64,000 nt of DNA from NCBI RefSeq assembly GCF_900582195.1, contig NZ_UTHA01000087.1, positions 1-64,000 of the forward strand. The letters are read 5' to 3'. The first letter of the stretch is position 1; every line of letters begins with the position of its first letter. The DNA comes from Pseudomonas viridiflava. Lineage in GTDB: Bacteria; Pseudomonadota; Gammaproteobacteria; Pseudomonadales; Pseudomonadaceae. Shown piece after piece: positions 8,878-18,613 of this stretch. The translations under genes were made by a program, and so were the position numbers. The notes below the pieces were generated by a model that did not search any database, was not told the DNA's origin, and worked only from the letters and a program-made list of their open reading frames with translations.

Positions 8878-10665
8878 ATGACGATGACAGTGGGGGATTT
8901 TCTGGTTGAACGGCTCAGCGAGTGGGGCGTTACGCGGATTTTTGGCTATCCGGGGGATGGCATCAACGGCGTGTTCGGCGCGCTCAGCCGGGCCAAGGGA
9001 AAAATCGAATTCGTCCAGGCACGGCATGAAGAAATGGCCGCGTTCATGGCCTCGGCGCATGCCAAGTTCACCGGTGAGTTGGGCGTGTGCATCGCCACGT
9101 CCGGCCCGGGCGCCTCACACTTGATTACCGGCCTCTACGACGCACGCATGGACCACATGCCGGTGTTGGCCATCGTCGGCCAGCAGGCACGCACCGCGCT
9201 GGGCAGTCACTATCAGCAAGAGCTTGATCTGGTGTCGATGTTCAAGGACGTCGCCGGGGCATTCGTGCATCAAGCATCAGCGCCTTCACAGGTGCGGCAT
9301 CTGCTGGATCGGGCAGTGCGCACCGCAGTGGGCGAACGCCGGGTGACCGCGCTTATTCTGCCCAATGATTTGCAGGACCTTGAATACGTAGCACCGGCGC
9401 GCGAGCATGGCACCGCGCATTCCGGGGTCGGTTATACGAAACCCAAAGTGCTGCCTTACGACGCCGATCTGCAGCGTGCCGCCGACGTTTTGAACGCGGG
9501 CGAAAAGGTCGCGATTCTGGTTGGCGCCGGAGCCTTGCAAGCGACTGATGAAGTCATCGCGGTGGCGGAAAAACTCGGCGCCGGCGTTGCCAAGGCGCTG
9601 CTGGGCAAAGCCGCGCTGCCCGACGATCTGCCTTGGGTCACCGGCAGCATTGGCCTGCTCGGCACCGAACCCAGCTACAAATTGATGAGCGAATGCGACA
9701 CCTTGTTAATGATCGGTTCGGGTTTTCCGTACTCCGAGTTCCTGCCAAAGGAAGGTCAGGCGCGCGGCGTGCAGATCGATTTGCAGCCCGACATGCTCAG
9801 CCTGCGCTATCCGATGGAAGTCAATCTGGTCGGCGACTCGGCGGAAACCCTCGCCGCGCTGTTGCCGCTGCTTGAGCAGAAAACCTCTGGCAAGTGGCGC
9901 AAGAAAGTCGAAGGCTGGCGCGGTAGCTGGGAGAAAACCCTGGAAAGACGTGCGATGGCCAAAGCCGACCCGGTCAACCCGCAAAGGGTGGTGTATGAGC
10001 TGTCGCCGCGCCTGCCCGATGAGGCAATCATCACCAGCGACTCCGGCTCCTGCGCCAACTGGTTTGCCCGTGACCTGAAAATCCGCCGTGGCATGCAGTG
10101 CTCATTGTCCGGTGGACTCGCGTCCATGGGCGCTGCGGTGCCTTACGCGATTGCCGCCAAATTCGCCCACCCCGAACGTGCAGTCATTGCACTGGTGGGC
10201 GACGGTGCGATGCAGTTGAACAACATGGCCGAGCTGATCACTGTCGCCAAATACTGGCGCCAATGGGCGAGCCCGAAATGGATCTGCGCGGTGTTCAACA
10301 ACGAGGACCTCAATCAGGTGACGTGGGAGCAGCGGGTAATGGAGGGCGATCCAAAGTTCGAAGCCTCGCAAAGCATTCCCGACGTGCCTTATCACCTGTT
10401 CGCCATTTCCATCGGTCTGAAAGGCATTTTTGTCGATCGCGAGGAAGACGTCGCTGCCGCTTGGGAGAAAGCGCTGGCCTCGGAGGTACCGGTGCTGATC
10501 GAGTTCAAGACTGACCCGAACGTGCCGCCGTTGCCGCCGCACATCAAGCTTGAGCAAGCGAAGAAATTCGCCACGACGTTGCTCAAGGGCGATCCGGATG
10601 AGGCCGGGGTGATCATGCAAACAGCCAAACAAGTACTGGGCGCGGTATTGCCCGGTAAAAAATAA
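8878..10665 (+). CDS. TPP-dependent pyruvate oxidase-like enzyme
   Basis: This 595-residue thiamine-pyrophosphate enzyme belongs to the acetolactate synthase/pyruvate oxidase superfamily and resembles B. subtilis YdaP. The N-terminal PYR domain has the catalytic Glu in RHEEMAAFM (about 51). A central FAD/structural domain follows. The C-terminal PP domain carries the TPP motif from GDGAMQ (about 441) to FNNEDLN (about 470). The start at 8878 is chosen with GAGG 6 bases upstream; an ATG two codons later is possible. It stands as a monocistronic gene. Pyruvate oxidase rather than acetolactate synthase is likely but unproven. Confidence 0.85.
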   Translation: MTMTVGDFLVERLSEWGVTRIFGYPGDGINGVFGALSRAKGKIEFVQARHEEMAAFMASAHAKFTGELGVCIATSGPGASHLITGLYDARMDHMPVLAIVGQQARTALGSHYQQELDLVSMFKDVAGAFVHQASAPSQVRHLLDRAVRTAVGERRVTALILPNDLQDLEYVAPAREHGTAHSGVGYTKPKVLPYDADLQRAADVLNAGEKVAILVGAGALQATDEVIAVAEKLGAGVAKALLGKAALPDDLPWVTGSIGLLGTEPSYKLMSECDTLLMIGSGFPYSEFLPKEGQARGVQIDLQPDMLSLRYPMEVNLVGDSAETLAALLPLLEQKTSGKWRKKVEGWRGSWEKTLERRAMAKADPVNPQRVVYELSPRLPDEAIITSDSGSCANWFARDLKIRRGMQCSLSGGLASMGAAVPYAIAAKFAHPERAVIALVGDGAMQLNNMAELITVAKYWRQWASPKWICAVFNNEDLNQVTWEQRVMEGDPKFEASQSIPDVPYHLFAISIGLKGIFVDREEDVAAAWEKALASEVPVLIEFKTDPNVPPLPPHIKLEQAKKFATTLLKGDPDEAGVIMQTAKQVLGAVLPGKK

Positions 10666-10684
10666 CCGATTAGCACACAGGTTT

Positions 10685-10715
10685 GATCGTTCCCACGCGC
10701 TGCGTGGGAACGATC
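10685..10715. repeat. 31-bp palindromic repeat
   Basis: GATCGTTCCCACGC and its exact inverse GCGTGGGAACGATC flank a short CTG/GCT centre. It is an intergenic palindrome of a type dispersed in Pseudomonas genomes. It could act as a transcription attenuator between the TPP enzyme and the DUF72 gene, but has no T run. Confidence 0.75.
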
Positions 10716-10753
10716 ACCGAACGATCTGCGCCTACAGGTGAGGAGGTGTGTTT

Positions 10754-11524
10754 TTGATTTTCATTGGCTGTGCAGGCTGGAGTCTGGGCCGCGAGCATTG
10801 GCCGGAGTTTCCGGCCGAAGGCACGCATTTGCAACGCTACGCGACACGATTCAACTGCGTGGAAATCAACAGTTCGTTCTATCGTCCGCATCGCCGGCAG
10901 ACCTACGAACGCTGGGCGGATTCGGTGCCGAATGACTTTCGCTTTGCTGTGAAAATCCCCAAACACATCACCCACGAATTACGTCTGGCAAGCTGCGAGG
11001 CGGCACTGGACAAATTTCTGGCTGAGTGCTGCGGGTTGGGCGAGCGCCTCGGCAGCTTGTTGGTACAATTGCCGCCTTCGCTGGCGTTCGACGAAGCCAT
11101 CGCCGAAGCCTTTTTCATGACAGTGCGTCAGCGGTTTTCCAGAGCCGTGGTGTTGGAGCCAAGGCATCAGTCGTGGGTCGGCGCCGAGACGATGCTACTG
11201 ACTCATCAGATCACCCAGGCAGCAGTCGATCCATCGCGCATCAGCAGTGATGCTTTGCCTCGCGGTCGGGCAGAGCTGCAGTACTGGCGACTGCACGGTT
11301 CGCCGCGCATCTACCACAGCGCCTACGATTCCACTTATCTGCAAAGCCTCGCACTAGCCCTGCAGTCAGCGGCTGCAGCAGGTGCCGCGACCTGGTGCAT
11401 CTTTGACAATACCGCCAGTGGCGCAGCGCTGGGCAATGCCTTGACGCTGGCCACACTGACGGCCGATTGGGAGCAGATATGTGCGGCCTTGAAACTCAAC
11501 CCGGCGAAGAAGCCCTCACCCTAA
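10754..11524 (+). CDS. DUF72 (YecE-like) TIM-barrel protein
   Basis: This 256-residue DUF72 protein has a TIM-barrel-like fold and unknown biochemical role. Family landmarks are GCAGWSLGREHWP at the N terminus, CVEINSSFYR, FRFAVKIPKHITH, VVLEPRHQSW, and the C-terminal YWRLHGSPR and CIFDNTASGAA. The TTG at 10754 is chosen because AGGAGG lies 7 bases upstream and it gives the family-like start M-IFIGCAGW; a GTG at 10748 would overlap the SD. The last codons (KKPSP, stop) are encoded by a dispersed repeat. Confidence 0.85.
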   Translation: MIFIGCAGWSLGREHWPEFPAEGTHLQRYATRFNCVEINSSFYRPHRRQTYERWADSVPNDFRFAVKIPKHITHELRLASCEAALDKFLAECCGLGERLGSLLVQLPPSLAFDEAIAEAFFMTVRQRFSRAVVLEPRHQSWVGAETMLLTHQITQAAVDPSRISSDALPRGRAELQYWRLHGSPRIYHSAYDSTYLQSLALALQSAAAAGAATWCIFDNTASGAALGNALTLATLTADWEQICAALKLNPAKKPSP

Positions 11525-11552
11525 CCCTCTCCCAGAGGGAGAGGGGACCGAT
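11513..11552 (-). repeat. Dispersed repeat, inverted copy overlapping a gene end
   Basis: CCCTCACCCTAACCCTCTCC, then CAGAGGGAGAGGGG, is the reverse complement of the repeat at 216-267. Its CCCTAA supplies the stop codon of the DUF72 gene, so the insertion (or gene end) coincides with the repeat. Confidence 0.75.
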
Positions 11553-11688
11553 CGAGGTGCTGACGCAAATGACGCCAACCTGAAAGACTGAAGCGAACTC
11601 AAACTCCGAAAAGCCCACAGATCGGCTCCCTTTCCCCCTCGCCCCCGGGGTAGATGCAGCAGACTGTTGCGATCGCCTGCAAAAAACA

Positions 11689-11904
11689 CTAATTACCATC
11701 GGCCACTTTGCGCTCGATCTCATCGATCTTGCGCTGCAGCGTCTCGGCGTCCTGTTCCTTCACACGGGTGGACGAGGGCGTGATGACTTTATCGACGGTT
11801 TCACTGCCATCGTCCCGGTCTTCAAGATCGCGCTCGACCACATTCACCGGTTCGCCGGACGTGTCGGTGGGCGGGGCGTTCGGGGTTTTTTCGTCGTTGT
11901 TCAT
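11689..11904 (-). CDS. Small acidic hypothetical protein
   Basis: This 71-residue, highly charged protein has a Pro/Thr-rich N-terminal half and a C-terminal amphipathic helix (EQDAETLQRKIDEIERKV) likely to coil. There is no signal peptide, cysteine or membrane segment. The ATG at 11904 has GGAGG about 7 bases upstream, which supports real translation. It lies between the DUF72 gene and the MFS gene. I do not recognise the family. Confidence 0.6.
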   Translation of the reverse strand: MNNDEKTPNAPPTDTSGEPVNVVERDLEDRDDGSETVDKVITPSSTRVKEQDAETLQRKIDEIERKVADGN

Positions 11905-12022
11905 AGGGGTGACCTCCAGTGGTGTAAACATTGGAGGCATGCAGTGCGGCAGGCGTTCGATATTTTTGCCCGGTTGTGCCGAATGGCGCCCTCCCGCGGT
12001 GGAGAGGGCGCGCTGACGGTTT

Positions 12023-13702
12023 TCAGTCTTTGAGAATGTCGCGATCCTTGGTTTCCGGCAGGAAGAACGTGCCGAGTATCGCTGTCATCACCGCAATCAC
12101 GATCGGATACCACAAGCCGTAGTAGATATCCCCGGTCGCGGCGACCATGGCGAACGCTACCGTCGGCAGGAAACCGCCGAACCAGCCGTTGCCGATGTGA
12201 TACGGCAGCGACATCGAGGTGTAGCGGATGCGGGTCGGGAACAGCTCGACCAGCCACGCCGCGATCGGGCCGTAGACCATGGTCACGTAGATCACCAGCA
12301 CGGTCAGCAGGAGCAGCACCATCGGGTAATTGGTTTTCGCCGGGTCGGCTTTTTCCGGATAACCGGCCTCCTTGAGCGCCGTGCCGAGGGTTGCCGTAAA
12401 CGCATCGTTACGGGTCTTGAAGTCGGCGGCGGGCAGGGCGCTGCCTTCGAAACTCTCGACGACTTTGTCACCGATGCGCACTTGCGCGACGGTGCCCGGT
12501 TCTGCAATCACGTTCTCATACGGGATCGCCCGTTTTGCCAGCAGGGTCTTCGCCAGGTCGCAGGAGCTGGTGAATTTGGCCTTGCCCACCGGATCGAACT
12601 GGAAGGAGCACTGGTCGGGGTTGGCGATCACTTTGACCGGGTTCTTCTCCTGAGCGATGAACACGTCGGGGTTACCGTACTGGGTCAGCGCGTGGAAGAT
12701 CGGGAAGTAGGTCAACGCGGCCAGAATGCAGCCAGCCATGATGATCGGTTTGCGCCCGATGCGGTCAGAAAGACTGCCGAAAATCACAAAGAACGGCGTG
12801 CCGATCAGCAGCGAACCGGCGATCAACAGGTTGGCGGTCTGCGGGTCGATCTTCAGCGTCTGCAGCAGGAAAAACAGCGCATAGAACTGCCCGGTGTACC
12901 AGACCACCGCTTGCCCGGCGGTACCGCCGAGCAGCGACATGATCACCACTTTGAGGTTGTCCCAGCGCGCGAAGGACTCGGTCAGCGGCGCTTTCGACGC
13001 TTTGCCTTCGGCCTTCATTTTCTGGAACACCGGCGACTCGCTCAGTTGCAAGCGGATGTACACCGAGACGATCAGCAGCAGGATCGACAGCAGAAACGGT
13101 ATCCGCCAGCCCCACGCCTCGAAGGCTTCGGTGCCCAGTGCGGTGCGACAGGCGAGGATCACCAGCAGCGACAGAAACAGCCCGAGGGTCGCAGTGGTTT
13201 GAATCCAGGAAGTGAAGAAGCCGCGTCTGTTGCGCGGCGCGTGTTCGGCTACGTAAGTCGCGGCGCCGCCATACTCGCCACCCAGTGCCAGACCTTGCAG
13301 CAAGCGCAGGGTAATAAGGATGACCGGCGCGGCGACGCCAATAGTCGCGTAACCGGGCAATATACCGACAATCGCTGTCGATACCCCCATGATGACAATG
13401 GTGATGAGGAAGGTGTGCTTGCGTCCGATCATGTCGCCGAGCCGGCCGAACACGATCGCCCCGAACGGCCGCACCGCAAACCCCGCTGCAAACGCCAGCA
13501 GGGCAAAAATGAACGCAGTGGTTTCGTTGACGCCGGCGAAGAAGTGCTTGGCAATGATCGCCGCTAGTGAACCGTAGAGGTAAAAGTCGTACCACTCGAA
13601 AACCGTGCCCAGAGACGAAGCGAAGATGACCTTGCGCTCCTCCTTGGTGATGCCGCCGCTGCGCGGTGGACTGCCGGTGGATGCTGTGTCGATTGTGGCC
13701 AT
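12023..13702 (-). CDS. MFS transporter, metabolite:H+ symporter (MHS) family
   Basis: This 559-residue inner-membrane symporter of the MHS/ProP-KgtP-ShiA type has twelve predicted helices. The MFS loop 2-3 motif GRLGDMIGRKHTF and its second-half counterpart GSLSDRIGRKPII are present. The opening FASSLGTVFEWYDFYLYG is diagnostic of MHS proteins. It exceeds the usual 430 residues because a soluble insert of about 90 residues (ANPDQCSFQFDPVGK...KTRNDAFTATLG) lies between helices 9 and 10. The substrate is probably an organic or amino acid, not determinable here. Confidence 0.88.
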   Translation of the reverse strand: MATIDTASTGSPPRSGGITKEERKVIFASSLGTVFEWYDFYLYGSLAAIIAKHFFAGVNETTAFIFALLAFAAGFAVRPFGAIVFGRLGDMIGRKHTFLITIVIMGVSTAIVGILPGYATIGVAAPVILITLRLLQGLALGGEYGGAATYVAEHAPRNRRGFFTSWIQTTATLGLFLSLLVILACRTALGTEAFEAWGWRIPFLLSILLLIVSVYIRLQLSESPVFQKMKAEGKASKAPLTESFARWDNLKVVIMSLLGGTAGQAVVWYTGQFYALFFLLQTLKIDPQTANLLIAGSLLIGTPFFVIFGSLSDRIGRKPIIMAGCILAALTYFPIFHALTQYGNPDVFIAQEKNPVKVIANPDQCSFQFDPVGKAKFTSSCDLAKTLLAKRAIPYENVIAEPGTVAQVRIGDKVVESFEGSALPAADFKTRNDAFTATLGTALKEAGYPEKADPAKTNYPMVLLLLTVLVIYVTMVYGPIAAWLVELFPTRIRYTSMSLPYHIGNGWFGGFLPTVAFAMVAATGDIYYGLWYPIVIAVMTAILGTFFLPETKDRDILKD

Positions 13703-13890
13703 GGGTGTTCTCCGTCGTGCTTATTGTTGTAGGCCGGAGTCCCCCCTTACCGCTTGTCGCACTCTGGCCTTGTGGCGTATGCCGCAACTGCTCTCGCGTG
13801 AAACTTGCACAGTCTGACTGCCTCGCATGACTGCAAGGTTTCCTGAAGCATAATCAGCTTTTGCCAGATATCCACCCGCCGGCACGCGTA

Positions 13891-14658
13891 TCAGGCCTTG
13901 ACCCAGCGCTGACGACTCCACGCACTCAGCCAGTCGACCACAAACACCAGCACCAGCATTGCCAGAATCACCGTACTCGCTTGCGCTTCCTGAAACAGGC
14001 TGAGGCTCACATAGAGCATCTGCCCAAGCCCGCCGGCACCGACAAAACCGAGCACGCTGGCCATGCGGATGTTGTTTTCCCAGCGATACAGGATGTAGGC
14101 GAGCAGTTGCGGGGCGAGATTCGGCAAGGTGCCGTAGCAGAAGGCGAGGATTGGATTGCCGCCCTGCAAGCGAATCGCTTCGGCCGGTTGCGGCGGGGTG
14201 TTTTCCAGCGCTTCGGCGAACAATCGACCGAGCACGCCGGTGGTGTGCAGGGCGAGGGCGAGGGTGCCGGCGTTCGGGCCGAGGCCGGCGGCGAGCACCA
14301 TCAGTGCGGCCCAGACCAGTTCCGGTATGGCCCGCAAGGCATTGAGCAGCAGGCGCGAGGCACTTTGCAGCGGCCAGCCAAAACGCCCGGCGGCGGGCAG
14401 CGCCAGAATGATCCCGAACACGGCGGCGAGCAGGGTACCGAGTGCCGACATGGCCAAGGTTTCCAGCGAACCGTGGAAGATTGCCTTGAGGTAATCGGCG
14501 CTCAGGTCCGGACTGAGAAAACGCTGCACATACGCGCCCATCTGCTTGAGGCTGGTGGCGCTGCCCAGTTCGCCGAGATCCAGCCCCAGATAAGCGAACG
14601 ACGCAATTACTGCCAGCGCGATGCCAGCGATCAGCAGCAGGTTGATCAAGCGATTCAT
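13891..14658 (-). CDS. ABC transporter permease, PhnE-like (second permease)
   Basis: This 255-residue inner-membrane permease belongs to the phosphonate/selenate-type ABC importer encoded at 13891-17130. It has a BPD_transp_1 domain with the permease EAA-type loop (EALENTPPQPAEAIRLQGGN) and five to six helices. The start at 14658 gives a 4-base ATGA overlap with the upstream permease stop, implying translational coupling. Two different PhnE-like permeases in one operon probably form a heterodimer. Confidence 0.85.
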   Translation of the reverse strand: MNRLINLLLIAGIALAVIASFAYLGLDLGELGSATSLKQMGAYVQRFLSPDLSADYLKAIFHGSLETLAMSALGTLLAAVFGIILALPAAGRFGWPLQSASRLLLNALRAIPELVWAALMVLAAGLGPNAGTLALALHTTGVLGRLFAEALENTPPQPAEAIRLQGGNPILAFCYGTLPNLAPQLLAYILYRWENNIRMASVLGFVGAGGLGQMLYVSLSLFQEAQASTVILAMLVLVFVVDWLSAWSRQRWVKA

Positions 14659-15479
14659 GTCAGCCTCCAGCGCAGCAAGCGGCTGAGTTGATCGGCGGCC
14701 AACACCAGAATCAGGAAGCACAGCAGAATACTGGCGACTTCACCGCCGGCGAACATGCGGATCGACAGGTCGATCTGCTGACCCAGACCTCCGGCGCCAA
14801 CAAACCCCATCACCACGGATGCGCGGATCGCGCACTCCCAGCGATAGACCGTATACGACAGCAGTTCCGACGCGACATTGGGCAACGTGCCGTACGCAAA
14901 CGCCGCCAGTCGACCGCTGCCAGCCTGCAACAACGCGTGGGCCGGGCGCTGGTCGGTGGATTCGAAAATCTCCGCGTAAACCTTGCCGAGCATGCCACTG
15001 TAAGTAATGGCGATGGCCAGCACACCTGCCGCCGGACCAAGGCCAACGGCACGCACAAACAACAGCGCCCAGACGATTTCCGGCACGCTGCGCAAAAAAA
15101 TCAGCAGACCGCGTACCGGCCAGCGCAGCAGGCGTCCCAATCGGCTGGGCACGCCACCGCGCGAGGCGGCAGACAGCGACAGCGCGCGACTGGCGATCAG
15201 GCCCGCTGGTATCGCCAGCAACAGCGCCAAGGCCATGCCGGCGGTGGCGATGGCCAGGGTTTGCAGGGTGGCTTTGAGCAGTAGCTGGAGAAAGCCTTCG
15301 TCGTGCGCCGGTGGCCAGAACTGCGCAACAAAACGGCCCATCTCATTCTGGCTGTCGGGCAGCAGCACACCCAGATTCAGTTCGCTGAGCTGGACGCCCG
15401 GCCACAGCAAGGCAATCGCCAGCAACGTCAGCAGCAACCGTGGCCACGCCGCCGGATCCCGTGAATCAGCTTTCAGCAT
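14655..15479 (-). CDS. ABC transporter permease, PhnE-like (first permease)
   Basis: This 274-residue permease is homologous in layout to its downstream neighbour (shared [20 protein letters not shown] versus RAIPELVWAALMVLAAGLGP, and [12 protein letters not shown] near the C terminus). It has a BPD_transp_1 domain with five to six transmembrane helices. The start at 15479 lies 7 bases inside the ATPase gene and begins MLKADSRD; the longer open frame upstream only shadows the ATPase. It works with the ATPase (15473-16270) and the binding protein (16267-17130). Confidence 0.85.
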   Translation of the reverse strand: MLKADSRDPAAWPRLLLTLLAIALLWPGVQLSELNLGVLLPDSQNEMGRFVAQFWPPAHDEGFLQLLLKATLQTLAIATAGMALALLLAIPAGLIASRALSLSAASRGGVPSRLGRLLRWPVRGLLIFLRSVPEIVWALLFVRAVGLGPAAGVLAIAITYSGMLGKVYAEIFESTDQRPAHALLQAGSGRLAAFAYGTLPNVASELLSYTVYRWECAIRASVVMGFVGAGGLGQQIDLSIRMFAGGEVASILLCFLILVLAADQLSRLLRWRLT

Positions 15480-16270
15480 CGTGGAATCTGCACAGTCAGA
15501 GGCGCCACCGCAGCGGTCGGCGATTGCAGTTTTTCGTTGGCGTACAGCGCGTCGAGCATCTCGGGGCTGACTTGATCGGAGGCGCTGTCGAACAGAATCT
15601 GCCCGTCGCGCAGACCGATGATTCGCGGGAAGTGCGACAGCGCCAGATCGACCGCGTGCAGGCTCGCCACCAGCGTAACGTTGTGCTCTCGGGCATGCCG
15701 CGAAAGGATCGACAGGGTATGCCCGGCCATGACCGGGTCCATCGCCGACACCGGCTCGTCGGCCAAGAGGATTTCCGGCGCCTGATACAACACGCGGGCA
15801 ATGCCGACACGCTGCAATTGGCCGCCTGACAACTGCTGGCAATGGGCGAACAGTTTTTCGCCCAGATCCAGTCGCGCCAGCGCTGCTCGCGCGCCGGCAA
15901 CATCCAGTGGATGCAGCAGGTTCAAAAGACTTTTACCCAGACTCCACTGGCCGAGTTTTCCGGCCAGCACTGCCGTAACGACGCGCTGCCGCGGTGGTAG
16001 CGGTGGCGCCTGATGCACCAGGCCAATGCGTGCGCGCAGGCGTTGGCGTTGCCGGGCGGACAAGTGCCAGGCACGCTCGCCGAGCACTTCGATCTCGCCG
16101 CTGCTGGGCCGCAGTGCGGTGGCCAGCAGGTTGAGCAAACTCGATTTTCCGGCTCCGGACGGGCCAATGATCGCGACCTGTTCACCAACGCCAATCTGCA
16201 AATCGACACCGCGCAGCGCGTCGACTCCATTGGCGTGGCGCAGGCCGCCTTGGTTGAGGCTCAGGATCAT
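15473..16270 (-). CDS. ABC transporter ATP-binding protein, PhnC-like
   Basis: This 265-residue ATPase subunit has Walker [10 protein letters not shown] (36-44), signature [15 protein letters not shown] (147-161), Walker B ILLADEP (167-173) and a switch His in ASLHAVDL. It energises import through the two PhnE-like permeases. The start overlaps the stop of the binding-protein gene (ATGA), so all four genes are read as one coupled operon. Confidence 0.9.
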   Translation of the reverse strand: MILSLNQGGLRHANGVDALRGVDLQIGVGEQVAIIGPSGAGKSSLLNLLATALRPSSGEIEVLGERAWHLSARQRQRLRARIGLVHQAPPLPPRQRVVTAVLAGKLGQWSLGKSLLNLLHPLDVAGARAALARLDLGEKLFAHCQQLSGGQLQRVGIARVLYQAPEILLADEPVSAMDPVMAGHTLSILSRHAREHNVTLVASLHAVDLALSHFPRIIGLRDGQILFDSASDQVSPEMLDALYANEKLQSPTAAVAPLTVQIPRC

Positions 16271-17130
16271 TTCAGCAGTTCGGCAGCGCGGGCGGCTTCC
16301 TCGATGCCCTTGTAGTTCTCGGGCTTGGTGTCGATGAAACGGCTGGCGGCTTGCAGATCAAGAATCTTTTTCTGCTCCGGGTTGGCCGGGTCCAGGTCAA
16401 GGAAGGCTTTTTTGATCTTCGCTGCCAGCGCTGGGTCGAGGGTGCCACGCACGGTCCAGTTGTAATCGAAGTAGGTCGGCGTGGTGGCGAAGACCTTGAC
16501 CTTGTTGGTGTCGACCTTGCCTGCGTCGACCAGTTTCTGCCAGACGCTGGCGTTCAGCACACCGGCATCCACCTTGCCGGCCTGCACCCAGGCGACGGTG
16601 GCATCGTGCGCGCCGGAGTAGGCGACACGGCTGAAATACGCTTCAGGTTTGATGTTGTCGTTTTTCAGCATGAAGTAACGCGGCATCAGGCTGCCGGAGG
16701 TGGACGATACCGAACCGAAGGCGAAGGTCTTGCCCTTCAGGTCGGCGAGGCTGTGTACATTCGGGTCGGCCGTGATGAATTTGCTCGTGAACTGGGCGTC
16801 CTGTTCGCGTTGTACCAACGGGATCACCGGAGTGGTGGCGTCGGTCTTCAAACGCGCCTGAACGAAGGTGAAACCGCCGAGCCAGGCCATATCGAGGCGA
16901 TCGGTCGCCAGCGCTTCCACCACGGCCGGGTAGTCGGCCACCGGCACGAACTGCACTTTCATGCCCAGTTGTTGTTCCAGATACGCGCCCAGCGGTTCGA
17001 ACTTGCGCAGCAGTTCGGTCGGGGCTTCGTCGGGAATCGCGCTGACGCGCAAGACGTCAGCGGCTTGCGTCACCAGCGCAGAAAGGGACAGGGCCAGGCC
17101 GGCGGTCAGTGCCAGGGTTCGTTTGAGCAT
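16267..17130 (-). CDS. Substrate-binding protein, PhnD-like (putative selenate ABC transporter)
   Basis: This 287-residue periplasmic binding protein has a signal peptide of about 23 residues (cleavage after TQA). The mature part starts [18 protein letters not shown] and shows PhnD-type features ([28 protein letters not shown]). This subfamily is often annotated as the binding component of a putative selenate transporter, while the wider PhnD family binds phosphonates or phosphite. No phosphonate-lyase or selenoprotein gene lies nearby to decide. It is the first gene of the four-gene operon. Confidence 0.8.
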   Translation of the reverse strand: MLKRTLALTAGLALSLSALVTQAADVLRVSAIPDEAPTELLRKFEPLGAYLEQQLGMKVQFVPVADYPAVVEALATDRLDMAWLGGFTFVQARLKTDATTPVIPLVQREQDAQFTSKFITADPNVHSLADLKGKTFAFGSVSSTSGSLMPRYFMLKNDNIKPEAYFSRVAYSGAHDATVAWVQAGKVDAGVLNASVWQKLVDAGKVDTNKVKVFATTPTYFDYNWTVRGTLDPALAAKIKKAFLDLDPANPEQKKILDLQAASRFIDTKPENYKGIEEAARAAELLK

Positions 17131-17334
17131 GGAATTCTCCGTTTCGTGAGCGTCAAAAGGGCTGAAGTGGCGACGTGAGGCGCAAACTCAGGGTAGACGA
17201 AACGGCGAGGTTATACGCATTCAAGGCATCAAAGACCAGCATCAACAGATGTGGATTTGTAAGCCGGCCAACCCTTGAAGCCGAGCGTTGATCGTATTGT
17301 TCGCCTGGGCGCGGGCGATGCCGGACGTGACAGT

Positions 17335-17907
17335 TCACTTCGCTTGCTGGATTCTTGCCTGGGTGTCCTGATCGATGAGGGCGCGCAGTGCGGCGAAAAT
17401 CGGTGCGGCACTGGTGTGCTGCTTGCCGTAGGTCAGATTGAAGCGGTAGTCGAAATCCGCCGGGTTCTGGCCCTGAGTGTGTTGCAACAGGGTTTCCAGC
17501 TTGTCCAGCGCCTTGACCGCTTTGGCTTCGGCAGACCGGGCATGTTCGTAGTCGTCCCACAACGCGACGATGTCGTTTTTCAGGGTTTCATCGAGTGTGC
17601 GGGTCAGCGTCAATAGATCGTTACGCTCCTGCTCGCTCTTGTCCGGAAAAGCAGCCTGATCGACCGCAGGGATGTCGCCATTGAGCGCTTCGCCCAAGTC
17701 GTGAATGACACACATCCTCAACACTTTAAGCAGGTCGAGTCCGGCCAGTTCATCGGCGAAAACAATCGCCATCAGACACAGGCGCCAGCTGTGTTCGGCG
17801 GTGCTTTCGGTGCGACCGGTTGAGGTGTGTGCGCTTCTGAGGACGTCCTTGAGTTTTTCCGCTTCACGCAGGAATTGGAGGCGTCCGCTGATTTTTTCGA
17901 GGTCCAT
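17335..17907 (-). CDS. HD-domain hydrolase (YfbR-like)
   Basis: This 190-residue cytosolic HD-superfamily metal-dependent phosphohydrolase has its metal ligands in TAEHSWR (about 35-41) and in the HD pair of VIHDLGEALNGDIP (about 67-80), with a late Asp in VKALDKLETL. The order H...HD...D is that of 5'-deoxynucleotidase YfbR and relatives, which remove phosphate from dNMPs. Nucleotidase activity is therefore plausible but not shown. It has no close operon partner; about 200 bases separate it from the ABC operon. Confidence 0.8.
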   Translation of the reverse strand: MDLEKISGRLQFLREAEKLKDVLRSAHTSTGRTESTAEHSWRLCLMAIVFADELAGLDLLKVLRMCVIHDLGEALNGDIPAVDQAAFPDKSEQERNDLLTLTRTLDETLKNDIVALWDDYEHARSAEAKAVKALDKLETLLQHTQGQNPADFDYRFNLTYGKQHTSAAPIFAALRALIDQDTQARIQQAK

Positions 17908-17982
17908 GAACTTGCCCGGTGGTGGAGCCGAGCAGCAAGCCTAGAGCCGATGCGGTTGAGCGTCCACGCATAAAATATGCGC

Positions 17983-18540
17983 TCAGAGCGTCTCCACCAG
18001 CCGCGCCGCCGTGCCGTCGGACAGGGGAATGCGGGTCCAGCGGCACAGGCTCTGGCGGATGGGCACAAGGTCGGAGTCGTTGTTGCCGGTTACAAATTCC
18101 AGCGCCGGTGGTGCCTGCAGTTCGCGCCACCCCAGTGTGTCGAGTGCCAGTTCGTTGTTGGCAATTTCCGGCGTCACGAAACGCCACAGCGACTGCCCGA
18201 GCAATTCGCTGAGCGGGCTGGCGAACTGCGCGGCGCGGGCCGGGGAACAGGCCAGCAAACGGTGAGTCAGGTCGCAGACCAGATGCACCGGTCGTGCGCT
18301 TTCGCACACCAACCGGGCGAGAGCCTGATCGGCCGCCGTATCGAGGCGCGCCGCCAACAATTGCTCAAGCTGTAGATGCGCAGCCGGCTCCAGCGCCAGC
18401 ACGCCGCTTTCCCAGCGGGAAATGGTCGATTGGGTGACGTTGAACATCTGCGCGGCGTGGCTTTGCTTGACGCGATGCAGCAAGCGCCAACGACGCAGAG
18501 CGATGCCGGGGAGGGCTGGTTTGAGCATTGAAACTGACAT
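17983..18540 (-). CDS. XRE-type HTH regulator with C-terminal sensor-like region
   Basis: This 185-residue protein has an N-terminal HTH_3 domain (residues about 12-60; QSHAAQMFNVTQSTISRWESG is the helix-turn-helix). A PAS-like or ligand-binding C-terminal half follows (RPVHLVCDLTHRLLACSPARA). It has no membrane segment. It is likely a single regulator, same strand as the downstream HD gene but separated by about 75 bases. The start could be the first or second Met of MSVSML; targets are unknown. Confidence 0.75.
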   Translation of the reverse strand: MSVSMLKPALPGIALRRWRLLHRVKQSHAAQMFNVTQSTISRWESGVLALEPAAHLQLEQLLAARLDTAADQALARLVCESARPVHLVCDLTHRLLACSPARAAQFASPLSELLGQSLWRFVTPEIANNELALDTLGWRELQAPPALEFVTGNNDSDLVPIRQSLCRWTRIPLSDGTAARLVETL

Positions 18541-18613
18541 GACGGCTGTCGGAAAAGACTAAAGGGCCGCCAGTCTGAAGACTGCCAACCCTTGCTGCAA
18601 ATCGATCTGACGA

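Noticed and set aside
12197..13567. 456-residue open frame opposite the MFS transporter
   Set aside because: Antisense shadow of a 12-helix transporter; Arg/Gln/His-rich translation without motifs.
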